A stretch of 64,000 bases of DNA from Cyclina sinensis (taxonomy: Eukaryota > Mollusca > Bivalvia > Venerida > Veneridae), in NCBI GenBank assembly GCA_012932295.1, contig JAAONU010000002.1, forward strand, positions 23,157,770 to 23,221,769, in the 5' to 3' direction. Position 1 is the stretch's first letter, and every line of letters begins with the position of its first letter. Both the position numbers and the translations under genes were made by a program. Positions 23,620-34,345 of the stretch are shown one piece after another. The notes beneath the pieces are model-generated. The model was given only the letters and a program-made list of their open reading frames with translations, was not told the origin of the DNA and ran no database searches.

Positions 23620-26600
23620 CTATAAGTTCAGTTCGACATTTCTGATAAATTGTCAAAACCAATAGAAAGGAGCTGTTTGTTTTACCTAGAAGATAATGTG
23701 AGAGCATAAATCAAAATGATTTTGTTAAAAATGTCCTGTTCTGAAAATTTACAAACATGTACTGGCACGTTCGTGCTCATGTTGATATATAGGACTTCCT
23801 GAGCAGGTAGCTAATTGAATCATTAGTTTTACTTGTAGATTTAGAACTTACTGTTTAATCTTACCTGTTTCGAATGATCACAGCACTGATTACACCGCTA
23901 ATCACGACTAGTGTAAGTGTGATACTGACTCCAATAGTGACGTCAGATCGAGTGGCTTCATCTTAACGACGAGAACAACAACAGCAACAACAACAACAAA
24001 ACTTTAAACTATTGACGAGCATTAAGTGTTCGCATTTTTAAACGTTTAATCGTTATTGTTTTCATCATTACTACGAGTTTTAGATTTACTAGAATGACTT
24101 TTTGTATTACGATTTGAAGATGCAGAAATATCAAATATATGAAAGTATTGCAAGACAATTAGTTTTAAGTGTAAAATTTGCTCTAACATTTCATGCGTAT
24201 CATTGTCTAATTGTCTAAACGGCTGCTGTATTCAACGTATTTGGTAGACATTAAGATTAAAATTAAGATTGGCCTTACCTATGTCAGAGATTGGATGTGT
24301 TGGTTTCAAGGAATTCTTGAATTCTTCATTACTTGGTAAAGTTGAATCTTTGAAAGATGATGTGGTAATTGCCTTTGCAAAATATGGCCAGAGTTATCAC
24401 AAAATTATTTATTGTCTGCAAGGTTTATGGACTTCTTTCCTAGTATATCATTTTTGAAAAAGAAATGTTTGAGTCATACAAAAACAAGTTAACGCGTTTG
24501 CCTATTATAATTATCTCATTTCGAGAAGTGTACAAATACGAGCTAAAAATAAGATAATAAACCAACAGAAACATAGACAGTCTAATTGATTGTTCTACAA
24601 ATCTAGATCCCTTTTCCTCTTTAATTGCGGGAGACCACTAAATGCCAACTATTTTTGAAAAAGAAATGTATCATAAGTTTAATCGTACCCTACTGTGATT
24701 CTGGCAAATCTGTAAACATTAAAATTCCTGAAATACCTCTGTCATGGCAATTCAAATTAGATTAAAACATGACATGTAGTTTATATAAGGTTGTGTGTAT
24801 TTGCGCGCATTTCAAAACCCTTTAATACATCATATAAAATTAAAATAAAACATAACCTAAGTACTTTACGAAATCAAGTTTCGAATCTACAATTCGAGGT
24901 TTTGCAATATGAATAAATTAAATTTGTTTGTTTTTTCTTCTTGATAACTGGAAAGGTAAAATACTTTTCAAACTATCATATTACCTTCATGGCATAATAT
25001 CTTCAACTCTCTCTCTGTGGTAAAAGTGAGAGGATACTTGTTATGGTTACTTTCTTTTATACTGCCGTACTTCAAATTGACGAGATATTCCGGATGCGAT
25101 CCTGGAATATATATAAAAGTTATATGAATACTCTTCACACATTCTTAGAATATGAAATTGATCAGTCCTAGAGACTATGCTTCAGACTTTGCCCTTGTGT
25201 TATGTAGCCCAAATATTTCCGATAAATTGAAGGGTTACATTATAATTTCAGTTTTTGTATAGCAATATTAAAACAGGTCACACTATGAGTAAATTACACA
25301 AAGATAGTGTCTTTTACACCTTCATACTCGCCGCCAAATTAAATATTATAAAAAATAATGACTATTCTAATGGGATATATAATGGTTGAAAAAACAAAAC
25401 TAAATCCTACTAGAGAGATATGAGTCTTGTCTGCAGACGACATCCATTTTAAAAACACCTGTCCATACAGAAGGGCCTTCGGAACTAGGCGTTGTTGGGA
25501 TGTCAGAATATATCACTGGGTATCTTCCTTCTTCAAAACAGGTCCGTGCAGCCTTCAACCATGCATTGTCTCTAGACGTAGGCACATTAACGATTGTCCC
25601 ATTTCCTGAAAATATACTATTCATATAGATGATTGTGTGATGATAGATGACACTTTATATATACTCAACAAACTATGAAATGTGTCTAGCAGTGAACTTT
25701 TTTTTTGTTATCCAGTAATTTTTGAAAACACAGTGCTTACGATTTTGTTCAAGAACAAGTTCATATTGTTATCAAGTCATTTTTGAAAACACAGTGCTTA
25801 CGATTTTGTTCAAGAACAAGTTCATATTGTTATCAAGTCATTTTTGAAAACACAGTGCTTACGATTTTGTTCAAGAACAAGTTCATATTGTTATCAAGTC
25901 ATTTCCGAAAACACAGTGCTTACGATTTTGTTTAAGAACAAGTTCACATTTGAAATAAACTGTTGGAAATTAAATACTAGTAACTAGACGGGCAGACTAG
26001 TTCGTAAATCGGCGATACACAGAAAACAATCACATAATAAATCTGCAGTGTCCATTAACATGGCAGACATAATTCGTTATTCTATTTCAGTGGCAGCAAG
26101 TTAAGTGACCTATGTTGGTATGCCATACCGGTTCTGCAAATGGTGGCAAATTTTTCACTGCACTTATTCCATTCCATTGCCTTTGAATTACGATCGATAC
26201 TAAGACACGTTTCATCTTCGTCTGCTGACACAGCGTTCGATTTTTCCAGGGCTAAAGAAACGTTATCGTCTGCAATAAACGTTCTAGCGTTTTTCTTTTA
26301 GAACAATATATGATTACACAATGACCGTCATAGTGGACGGACAATTTTTTATCAGTTCTGCTCATGATTTATTCGGCGTTCAAACTATTCGTTAAAACTC
26401 TTCAAGAAGACAACTGCCTATCTTATGCTATGTTAATTGAAAGTGCTATTAGACCATCTTCTTATCCAATACAGCTCTCTAGATACACGTGCTTTTAAAT
26501 TTGGTATGTTATGCTAGTTAGGATTGAAAGTAACCAACAGTACAACTTGCCCGTCTCGGAAATATTCAGCATGAGTCAACTTAAATACGGAGAGAGAAAG

Positions 26601-29069
26601 GTGCGTTATTGCAGAAAATAAGATATTCAAGTTGATCGGCAGAGTTTTCAGATTTTATTAATTTTTTTTAATTTTTTTTTTTTGCTAAAAATAAAATTAG
26701 GAAAAAATTGCATTCAATTTCCAATTTGGAAATACTTAAATTTCAACTTGCCAACATATTTATCATGTCAAAGTATGTGGTAACTGAAAATTAGCGCTCG
26801 GAAAACAAACTTTTTTTTCTCATTTTTTTGGGCAGTTTAGCAAAATATTGAAATTTCACTTGTCTTTATCTGTAAATGCAGATATGTGACCTATCTTTTT
26901 ATTCATTACTTTAATGTTGTTGACCTAAATATGATTTGTAGAAAAAAATCTATAAAAAAATCTAATGTAGGAATATTTTGTGAAGCAAAAAAAAAAAAAA
27001 AAGATGCATTATTCATTACATTTTGAAATTTAATTTTTAGATTAGTTTGCATTGCTCATTCAGATAATGGGATAGTTTAGTGCTTATGTGTGCTGTTCAT
27101 AAAACATAATATTAACTTTCACACTGAACACTTTCATGCAACTTTCCTTCACATCTTTGTTTTATAGAGATTTTTTTCTTCAAATTTTGCTTTGTTACCA
27201 TGGAAACCAGCAAATCATTAAAAAAGGAACATGGTAACATATGTTTTGCTTCGCTGCATTTTGTTCAGCATGAAATTTTAGATAAGACATGTTAAAATGG
27301 AAAGAATCTGAATGTGGAAATTAAACTGTAGAGATCGTATTTAACCTTTAAATGTTGGTTGGAACAGGGAAACGTGATCTTTTCCACCACAAGCGATTTT
27401 TTTACACTCCTCATTGCAACCCGTCCTGAAGATGTTTTTGTTCCAGCTGTAAGGATGGCTTTCTATACAATAGCACTGAAATATAAGAAATGTATCAGTT
27501 ATTACTCTGCCTTTCATGGGGAAAATATCCAAAAAAGTTGTCCCCCTTACAATTCTAATTACTATTGTGACTAATTTCTTTTCCTTACCGTGTCACACAG
27601 GTTAATAATATATGAGTAAATCTTAGATGTAACATTTAAGCAAACGATGCGCATCGATTCTTAGAAAGATCGTAATGGTATGACTATTATCATCAAGGTT
27701 TTATGTTATTCTCTAAATAATGGTAGCTGTCATATCACAAGGAAAGCCAAATTTACACTAAGTAGACGAACTATTTTGCTATATTTTGAAATAAACATCA
27801 ACAACAAAATGGTTATAAAACAACAAGCTTCCATTTATTTTGTTTTTGAATCTCCTCAAATGTAAGAACTTGAGAATGTCTACCTTGTGCGCAGTGACTC
27901 CTATTGCCACCGACGTTTCACAGCTCGGGTAGCACTGGCTTGGGTTTTTATCAATTTCAATATAACTTCTGTTGCTTTCAGGAATGTCTTCCAACTCTAT
28001 ACATCCTAAATAAGAAAATAATATTTCAGATATGTATAAAAACGTCTAATTTACCTCTTGTCTATGAACCTGTTTAATGACTATGAAGAAGATTTCAATT
28101 TTAAATATTACATGAACTTGAAAGAATAGAATCTTGCCCGATTATTTACCGATATATTCAAAAATCATTGTAGTTCTGTAGTATCCTATCCATACTGTGT
28201 CTTCGTCAAGGTGGAGGGTATCTTGTAATTCCACGAAATATCCTGTCTTGTCGATCTGTAGATTTGGTGTTGCAATCTGACAATGTGAAGACGCTTCGGT
28301 CCACTTTGACTCATTAGCAGATATACTGTAGGAACCTGAATATTCAAACATTGCAAATATTTTGAAAATAAAACACACACACTCATAAATCAGAAAGTTT
28401 AATCTAGTTTAAACTACCATGTTTACATGGATTATAGAACAAGTTCTTTGAGTCAATGTGGATTGTATATCAATGTTTTTAAACTTATTTGAACTACTAT
28501 AATGTGTTATGACCGATGGTGGTAAAACTCCCCCAATGACGACATCTGCTAGTCAAAAACCTTTTGTAATAACGTTAGTGTTTGGGAATCCAGTTGTATC
28601 CTATTCAGATGTTCAGACGTATATGGTTCCTTGCCTTGAGACAAATATTTTGATTTTCGCTGTATACTTTGGTTGCAGAAGTATATCTAGAGTAACTATT
28701 AATATAAACAGCTAGTCAGTGTGTTAGTCTCCAAAAGTTTTGGTTTGACCTTTTGCCTCCGAGAGTATTTCTTGTCAAATGTTGGCTAACGGAAATGTAC
28801 AAAACTGCTAGTATAATTTTCTCTGCGTGTTATGCCTAAATACTGTATGTATGCAGTCCCACAGATTGTCTGACTTGATAAGTAGTTCAAGTGGTTGCAC
28901 CGTGAACTCTCCATCAGACTGACTCTTCCTGAATTTCATACTCGAAAAAGATTAAGAGCAAGTATCAATTAAAACGGAAGTTCATACAAAAACACTTACC
29001 AAAACATCGTGCGACTTGAAATAATAATAAAACTGAACAATAGACACTGATCTGTCGCGAAATAAACAT
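23229..29069 (-). CDS. Receptor gene D: type I membrane protein, CTLD interrupted by WSC, tyrosine-rich tail (476 aa, nine exons)
   Basis: Coding exons, in order: 29069-29000, 28335-28150, 28005-27884, 27475-27346, 26251-26129, 25605-25411, 25101-24985, 23961-23865, 23619-23229; the sum is 1431 nt. Intron phases are 1,1,0,1,1,1,1,2. Approximate residues: signal peptide 1-23, CTLD first half 24-85, WSC 86-169, CTLD second half 170-210, degenerate second CTLD-like module 211-314, TM within 315-346, cytoplasmic tail 347-476. The WSC part has all eight cysteines (GC, QCYPSC, CYC, GCNEEC, ACGG). The tail has a 21-residue unit repeated in tandem, each with YNYPDFS, and ends near SSYDKISV, an ITIM-consensus sequence. 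The gene is tandem with paralogues C and B and convergent with the TspO-like gene. A surface recognition receptor is inferred; the ligand is unknown. Confidence 0.85.
23340..23565 (-). repeat. 63-bp coding minisatellite in the gene D tail
   Basis: Units of 63 bp (21 codons) repeat about 3.5 times with few differences, keeping the reading frame and multiplying the YNYPDFS motif. Confidence 0.9.
23865..23961 (-). CDS. Gene D exon 8: transmembrane segment
   Basis: VTIGVSITLTLVVISGVISA then VIIRNR forms one hydrophobic helix with a basic stop-transfer end. Phase 1 in, phase 2 out, donor GTAAGA. Confidence 0.85.
24985..25101 (-). CDS. Gene D exon 7: membrane-proximal module
   Basis: SHPEYLVNLKYGSIKESN through PLTFTTERELKILCHE. 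Homologous to the exon ending RVLCGK in gene C and QVLCAG in gene B. It has only one cysteine, so with exon 6 it makes a one-disulphide module. Phases 1-1. Confidence 0.8.
25411..25605 (-). CDS. Gene D exon 6: second CTLD-like N-half
   Basis: AWLKAARTCFEEGRYPVIY and SVWTGVFK repeat the W-xxA-xxxC ... WTG layout of exon 2. Acceptor atattttcag, donor GTAGGA (weak), phases 1-1. Length 195 nt, the same as in gene B. Confidence 0.8.
25707..25950. repeat. 61-bp tandem repeat, four copies, in a gene D intron
   Basis: GAAAACACAGTGCTTACGAT plus tttgttcaagaacaagttca recur every 61 bp between exons 5 and 6. Copies are nearly identical, so the array is recent. Confidence 0.9.
26129..26251 (-). CDS. Gene D exon 5: CTLD C-terminal half
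   Basis: DETCLSIDRNSKAMEWNKC followed by SEKFATICRT gives the C-x12-W-x2-C-x7-C pattern that closes a C-type-lectin domain. It supplies cysteines 2-4 to the cysteine in exon 2. Phases 1-1. Confidence 0.85.
27346..27475 (-). CDS. Gene D exon 4: WSC second half
   Basis: Opens in phase 0 with CYCIESHPYSWNKN and contains GCNEECKKIACGGKD, the closing half of a WSC domain (CxC, CxxxC, CGG). Donor GTTAAA, phase 1. Confidence 0.85.
27884..28005 (-). CDS. Gene D exon 3: WSC first half
   Basis: GCIELEDIPESNRSYIEID, then NPSQCYPSC, ending TAHK before donor GTAGAC. Phases 1-0, 122 nt, the same size as the gene C counterpart. Confidence 0.85.
28150..28335 (-). CDS. Gene D exon 2: CTLD N-terminal half
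   Basis: GSYSISANESKWTEASSHC begins the exon and VWIGYYRTTMIFEYIG ends it. WTEAxxxC and WIGYYR are the usual landmarks of the first half of a C-type-lectin fold. Acceptor ttgaatattcag, donor GTAAAT, phases 1-1. Confidence 0.85.
29000..29069 (-). CDS. Gene D exon 1: signal peptide
   Basis: MFISRQISVYCSVLLLFQVA followed by RCF, then donor GTAAGT; phase 1. The length (70 nt) is identical to exon 1 of gene B. ATG at 29069-29067 is the only start giving a hydrophobic leader. Confidence 0.8.
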
Positions 29070-30360
29070 GTTATACAAACAAACGCCTTCAGATAGCTTG
29101 ATCTGAGTTCATTGTTTCAATGAAGACAGTATTTCAATCATACACTTCACTTTACATCCGTTCTTGTCAGTCAAATACGTGAAACAATAATGATCACGCG
29201 GAAGTTATGTATATGAATCTATTAGGATGATTAAAATTTTACAATATGAAATACAATCGCAATTGTTGTTTCTGTTAGACTACAATCTCGACATATCTGG
29301 ATTATTTACGTATTTCAGTTTACACTGTCTATATGCATAATTCAGATGTTAAAAAAATCTGAATGTTACCATATGAGCTAAAATTACTTAAGACTGTAAA
29401 AAAAATCTTTGACACGTGCAATTTCGTGATAAACGAGTTTGAGAAATATTCAGCAAAAATAGTATTTGAATGACCACTTTGAAACATCCTGTTATGAATT
29501 TCTTTAAATAAACTTAGGTTTAAGTAAAATTTGAAGAATCGTTTTCGACCACATTTGTAGTTATTAAACGTTTTGTGGAGACAAGATTTCATATCTCGTG
29601 AAACACGAGAGGTCAGAAAGTCTGGTCTTTCGGCATGCGTGCATTACAAAAAGGAAGTAATCTCTTACTTCAGCTGTGAGGAATGTTTCGGTTTTTAATA
29701 AGCCCTTATATATGAAAACTGTTTAAGGTTTTTTTATTAAATTAAATGTCCAGCTAACTCGAAGTTTCTGAGGTCAGACTGATACAGAAGACAAACTCAT
29801 TGCCAAAAATGAATTATCAGTTTTACATAAAACTGGAGGATAATGTATGGTTATATTGAAGCCATTTTGTAAAACATTGTACGACTACATGTAGCAGCTT
29901 ACAACTGGAGATCCAGATTTCATTATTTCTTGAGCATTTTTATCATGGAGATACTAGCATGGACGGGCCGCTTAACAGTGACTTTAATATGCTCGTTATT
30001 CAATAAACAATAACAAACTCCTGACATTGTCTATCTAACAAAATTCTTAAGTTAATAAACCGAAAAGGAGGTTTATAAATTTTCGTCTTATTACAGGAGG
30101 AAGTTTGCTAAAGGCTAAAATCTTATTTTACTTTCGTAATGGGTCGGTTTCAGTTTCAAATGAGTTCCAAAGAAAACGCTTACTTTCTTTGTGTTTAAAC
30201 GTTTGTCGACAACAATGGTAAAGAACAAAGCCCAAGTTTCTTATGAAACGAAAACTAAGAAGAATAAATACTGAAAGTAGCATTTCCAAGAAGGATGTTA
30301 GAGCTCTACACCAACAATACTAATTGTTTTGCCAAGGACAAGTTTTCAAGTTTGCACAAG
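29070..30360. other. Intergenic between genes D and C; no gene seen
   Basis: AT-rich. It should contain the gene D promoter just above 29069, but I recognise no specific element. Confidence 0.3.
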
Positions 30361-30361
30361 A

Positions 30362-30411
<50 letters not shown>

Positions 30412-30412
30412 A
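30362..30412. repeat. (TA)n microsatellite
   Basis: About 24 TA units, then atctatatctata. Confidence 0.9.
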
Positions 30413-30961
30413 TATCTATATATAAGATAACTCCCCTAAGCTTGATGAGTTTTGTTTCTTCAGTAAGAACGGATTTTACATTTTCAGTATTTAGAGCGAT
30501 GCACTATTGTCATTTACATTAGACGAGAGGGACCTTTATGAGCTATTGCAACAGATCACATCTTGAAGCCAAAGAGGTTTTTTAAAACAAAGAAATTGTT
30601 TGCATCAAATCCTATCAAACTCACTTTTATAATTCTCGAAAACAACTGTAATATTGATATAAAGATGTATTTAGGAGAAGCGGCTTACTAAATGACGTAT
30701 GCACAATCGTCCTCACGTACAAGTAATCTATTAGTTACCTTGTGATTTTCTCTGTTGTTCTTTTGTAACTTAAGAATAAATGGCGACCAATAAGTCCATT
30801 AACTCTACGGCATTATATAATGTTATTCTGTTGTTCTCAGAGCCTTTCACATGTTCTCTCAGACAAAAATCTTACCTCTTGTCTGAAACAGTCATTTTGT
30901 AAAACATAGACATAATCTTAAACATAAAATCGTAAGTCAAAGCAGTGATTTATTTGTAAAT

Positions 30962-31565
30962 CTAAACTTTTGACACAGACTTGCTCTGCATACCGTACAC
31001 ATTATCAGACATACAGTGTGTGAGCTTATGTCCTACATGATTGTAAACGCCTTCATCCATTCTGACAGTTTTGTTATAGATACTATCTGCGTTAGGATAG
31101 TTTGACGTTTGATTCCCATCAGCACTGGAGTCGTATGTGTCGTCAATCAAATGGTCGTGTGATTGCACAGTGTTAGGTTTTCTCCGTGTGAACGTATGGT
31201 CGTATATTTGATGTTGGTCGTCGTACAGCTGATTATATACATGGTCTGTCTTTCTTTCTCCATGTTTCTGATGTGTTGATGTAGTATCGTAAGTTATGTG
31301 GTCTTCAGTTGAATCGTTATTTGTGTTTTCAATAGTATCATCGTAGGTTCTATTTTCTACAGCTGAGTCGTAGGTTCTGTGGTCGTAAGTAACTTCGTAT
31401 GTTCTGATCTTCGTGCCACCTTTCTTTACATGTGGCTCCAGGACAAAGTAGCTATTACTGTCTTGAGAAGTGGTTGCCATAGTGATATCAGGGTAGCTGT
31501 AGTTATTTTCAGCACCATGAATAGTCTCTTCGTTGTTATTACATTGTGTTGTCACTTGTTTGTGC
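30962..31565 (-). CDS. Gene C exon 10: long tyrosine-rich cytoplasmic tail
   Basis: Starts [18 protein letters not shown] after acceptor tttttccatag in phase 2. It carries [15 protein letters not shown], repeated TYD motifs, [21 protein letters not shown] and VYNHV, and ends QSKSVSKV before TAG at 30964-30962. About 200 residues, polar, with no domain recognised. Confidence 0.85.
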
Positions 31566-34257
31566 CTATGGAAAAAGTAAGACGATTTTAACAATGATGG
31601 TAATGTTGAACGATTCAATTAATATTTAAAGATGATTTCTTTAAAAATTGCAAACAAATATAGTTGACGAAAACATCAAACTGATATCAGACTGAGAACC
31701 GTAAAGATGATAATGCAAACATTATACGCTTAATCCATACGGCATAATTTTATGTCCATTAGATATAGAAAAATAATGTTACTTGTTACCTTCTCTTTAA
31801 AAAACCAATAGTCAGTACAATGAAGGCGACAGTGATGACCAGAGCTGCTACAGACACTCCTAGTGCAATATACATCCCCCCAGTATCATTATCGGTATCT
31901 AGATAAACATAAAAACTTCAGCTACAGACACTCCTAGAGCAATATACATCCCCCCAGTATCATCATCGGTATCTAGATTAACATAAAAACTTCAACTACA
32001 GACACTCCTACAGCAATATACATCCCCCCAATATCATCATCGGTATCTAGATAAACATAAAAACTTCAACTACAGACACTCCTAGAGCAATATACATCCC
32101 CCCAGTATCATCATCGTTATCTAGATAAACATAAAAACTTCAACTACAGACACTCCTAGAGCAATATACATCCCCCCAGTATCATCATCGGTATCTAGAT
32201 TAACATAAAAACTTCAACTAAAGATTCAGAAAAAAAATCTTCTACGTTTTTTTCCTCACATTTAATTCGTTTATCATTATGTTTTATACGTTAAAAACTA
32301 ATATCATACTCATAAATACTTCAAAATAACTTTTCAACTTTTGAACCGACTATATTTTTTATTATTTCGGCTTTCTCACAGATAAGTTAATGGCAGTTTT
32401 AATGCGTCAGTTGTTCAAACCAACAATCTTCAGACTACAGATAATAATGGTCCACCAGTCTTTTAAGAAGAATAACAATTCCACATCTTTTGTAAACATG
32501 TAGCGTTATAAAGGTGTCTCGACAGCGTCAAAGCAACGGGAGTTATTTTTTTAGTAAACAATCCCTTTTAGTGTGAAGAGAAATTCCACGCCTCAAGGTC
32601 TGCCTTTGATAAATTTATTTGAGAAATGGCATGAAAGTTTTACCTGCAGTGCTTGTAACATTAGAATATGGTACTGATGTCGGTATTAGGCGGCTTCTGT
32701 CTTTTGTTGTTGTCTGCCATACATCACCTCCACCACCTAGGATGTTTTAGTACAAAGACAACAGAATTACTCTCAATGAGAACGTTGGTACAAAAGGAAA
32801 TGGTTACATGTACAAATTAATGATTATTATTGTAATCACTGCTTAAACTAAATATAAATAAATATCTAAATCATAAATAATATTTATGTCCATACCTTTT
32901 CCACAAAGGACACGTTTCTCAGCACTCGAGTTTGTAAATTGAACTTTGATCTGCCCTGGTTTGTGTTTATACAGATAACCGTATAACTTCTGGTCATTTC
33001 TGCGCTCAGCTACAATGTAGACCGTATATAATTGCATCTATTATATGATAAGTCAATATAAGTAAAAAAGGAAAGACCATGTTTTTGCTATGACCTACAC
33101 AATTTTGTAGCGTATGTAAGTGACATAAACAAATACATCACATTTGTATAAATAGTTTCTACTTCTGACTACATAATTTGTTTATTATATTGGCAAGCTT
33201 AACGTGACGTATGTAATATTCAAGCACTTACTTGGAATATTCGAATCGTGTTTGTATGTTACAAGTGTTTTGAAACATCCTGTCCACAGCTGAGATCCTT
33301 CTCGCTTATTTACTTGTTTAGAATCAGTGAAGTTTGTTGGAGCATAACTTTTACTAAAGCAACCGTTTGCTGCATTCAGCCATGTCCTGTATTCATCATC
33401 TTGTAAAGTTACAACATTGACACCTGAAACGTATTAAGACGCTTGGTAGCATGGACAGACCCAAGTCGTGCTAGATTTGACACGTGGTACACAGTACCTC
33501 GATCTGTGGGCGTCATTATTAACCGCATTATGATTTAATGGGTTTCATACCTAAATCTTATGATACGTGTTTTTAGTGATATTAAAAGACTTTTGGAGTT
33601 TATTTTCAAATACGACAGATGCTTTATTATGTGCAATAAGTTTGAAAGGATTATTTCAACGAAGATTAAAAAACACAAGTCATACATACAGTAACGTATT
33701 GTGAGTGAATGAATATCTTTTACAATTTCGTACTTAAAAGAACAAAATGTGAATTAAAAAATTGTTAACAAAAATATCGACCAACAACTTCAGAAATATA
33801 CAATAAAAAAGTCATGTGGCTAACACAACGTCATGTAGGTCTTGTCAACTTGAAAAATAGATTGAAACAAAACAGCCTCACCATTGTCACACATGCTTAA
33901 GAGTGAAGTTGCGCATCCTTGCCAATAGTATGTCTTTGGAATTGCCGGATCAAGACAAAGACAGTCCTTGTCACCAGAAGGTCCTGGCAGCGGAGATATG
34001 GTACTGTGGTCAACTGTTTGTAAATGTGATCAAAATAGCTGTCTTTTACATATGCAGTATTAAACTTCAGTATAACAACAGGATTGTTTACTTTAAAAAA
34101 AAAACACAAGAAGAAAATACTAACAACAATACCAAACACAAGAAGAAAATACTTAACAGCAATACCAAACAAAAGCAAAAATAAAAAAGGCTTTTGTGGT
34201 CACAGTAGCTTCATATGAGCCCTCTGTGAGTGGTTCTGTGACCCAGAAACAAAGTAC

Positions 34258-34345
<88 letters not shown>

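Noticed and set aside
23525..23707. Minus frame of 60 codons overlapping the gene D tail
   Set aside because: It is a different frame from the one that joins the TM exon in phase 2 and it stops within the repeat units.
33983..34013. Shorter version of gene C exon 5 starting at 33983
   Set aside because: The nearby tctccgctgccag is a better pyrimidine tract, but the 34013 start gives the length seen in gene B. It is kept as an alternative in the exon entry.
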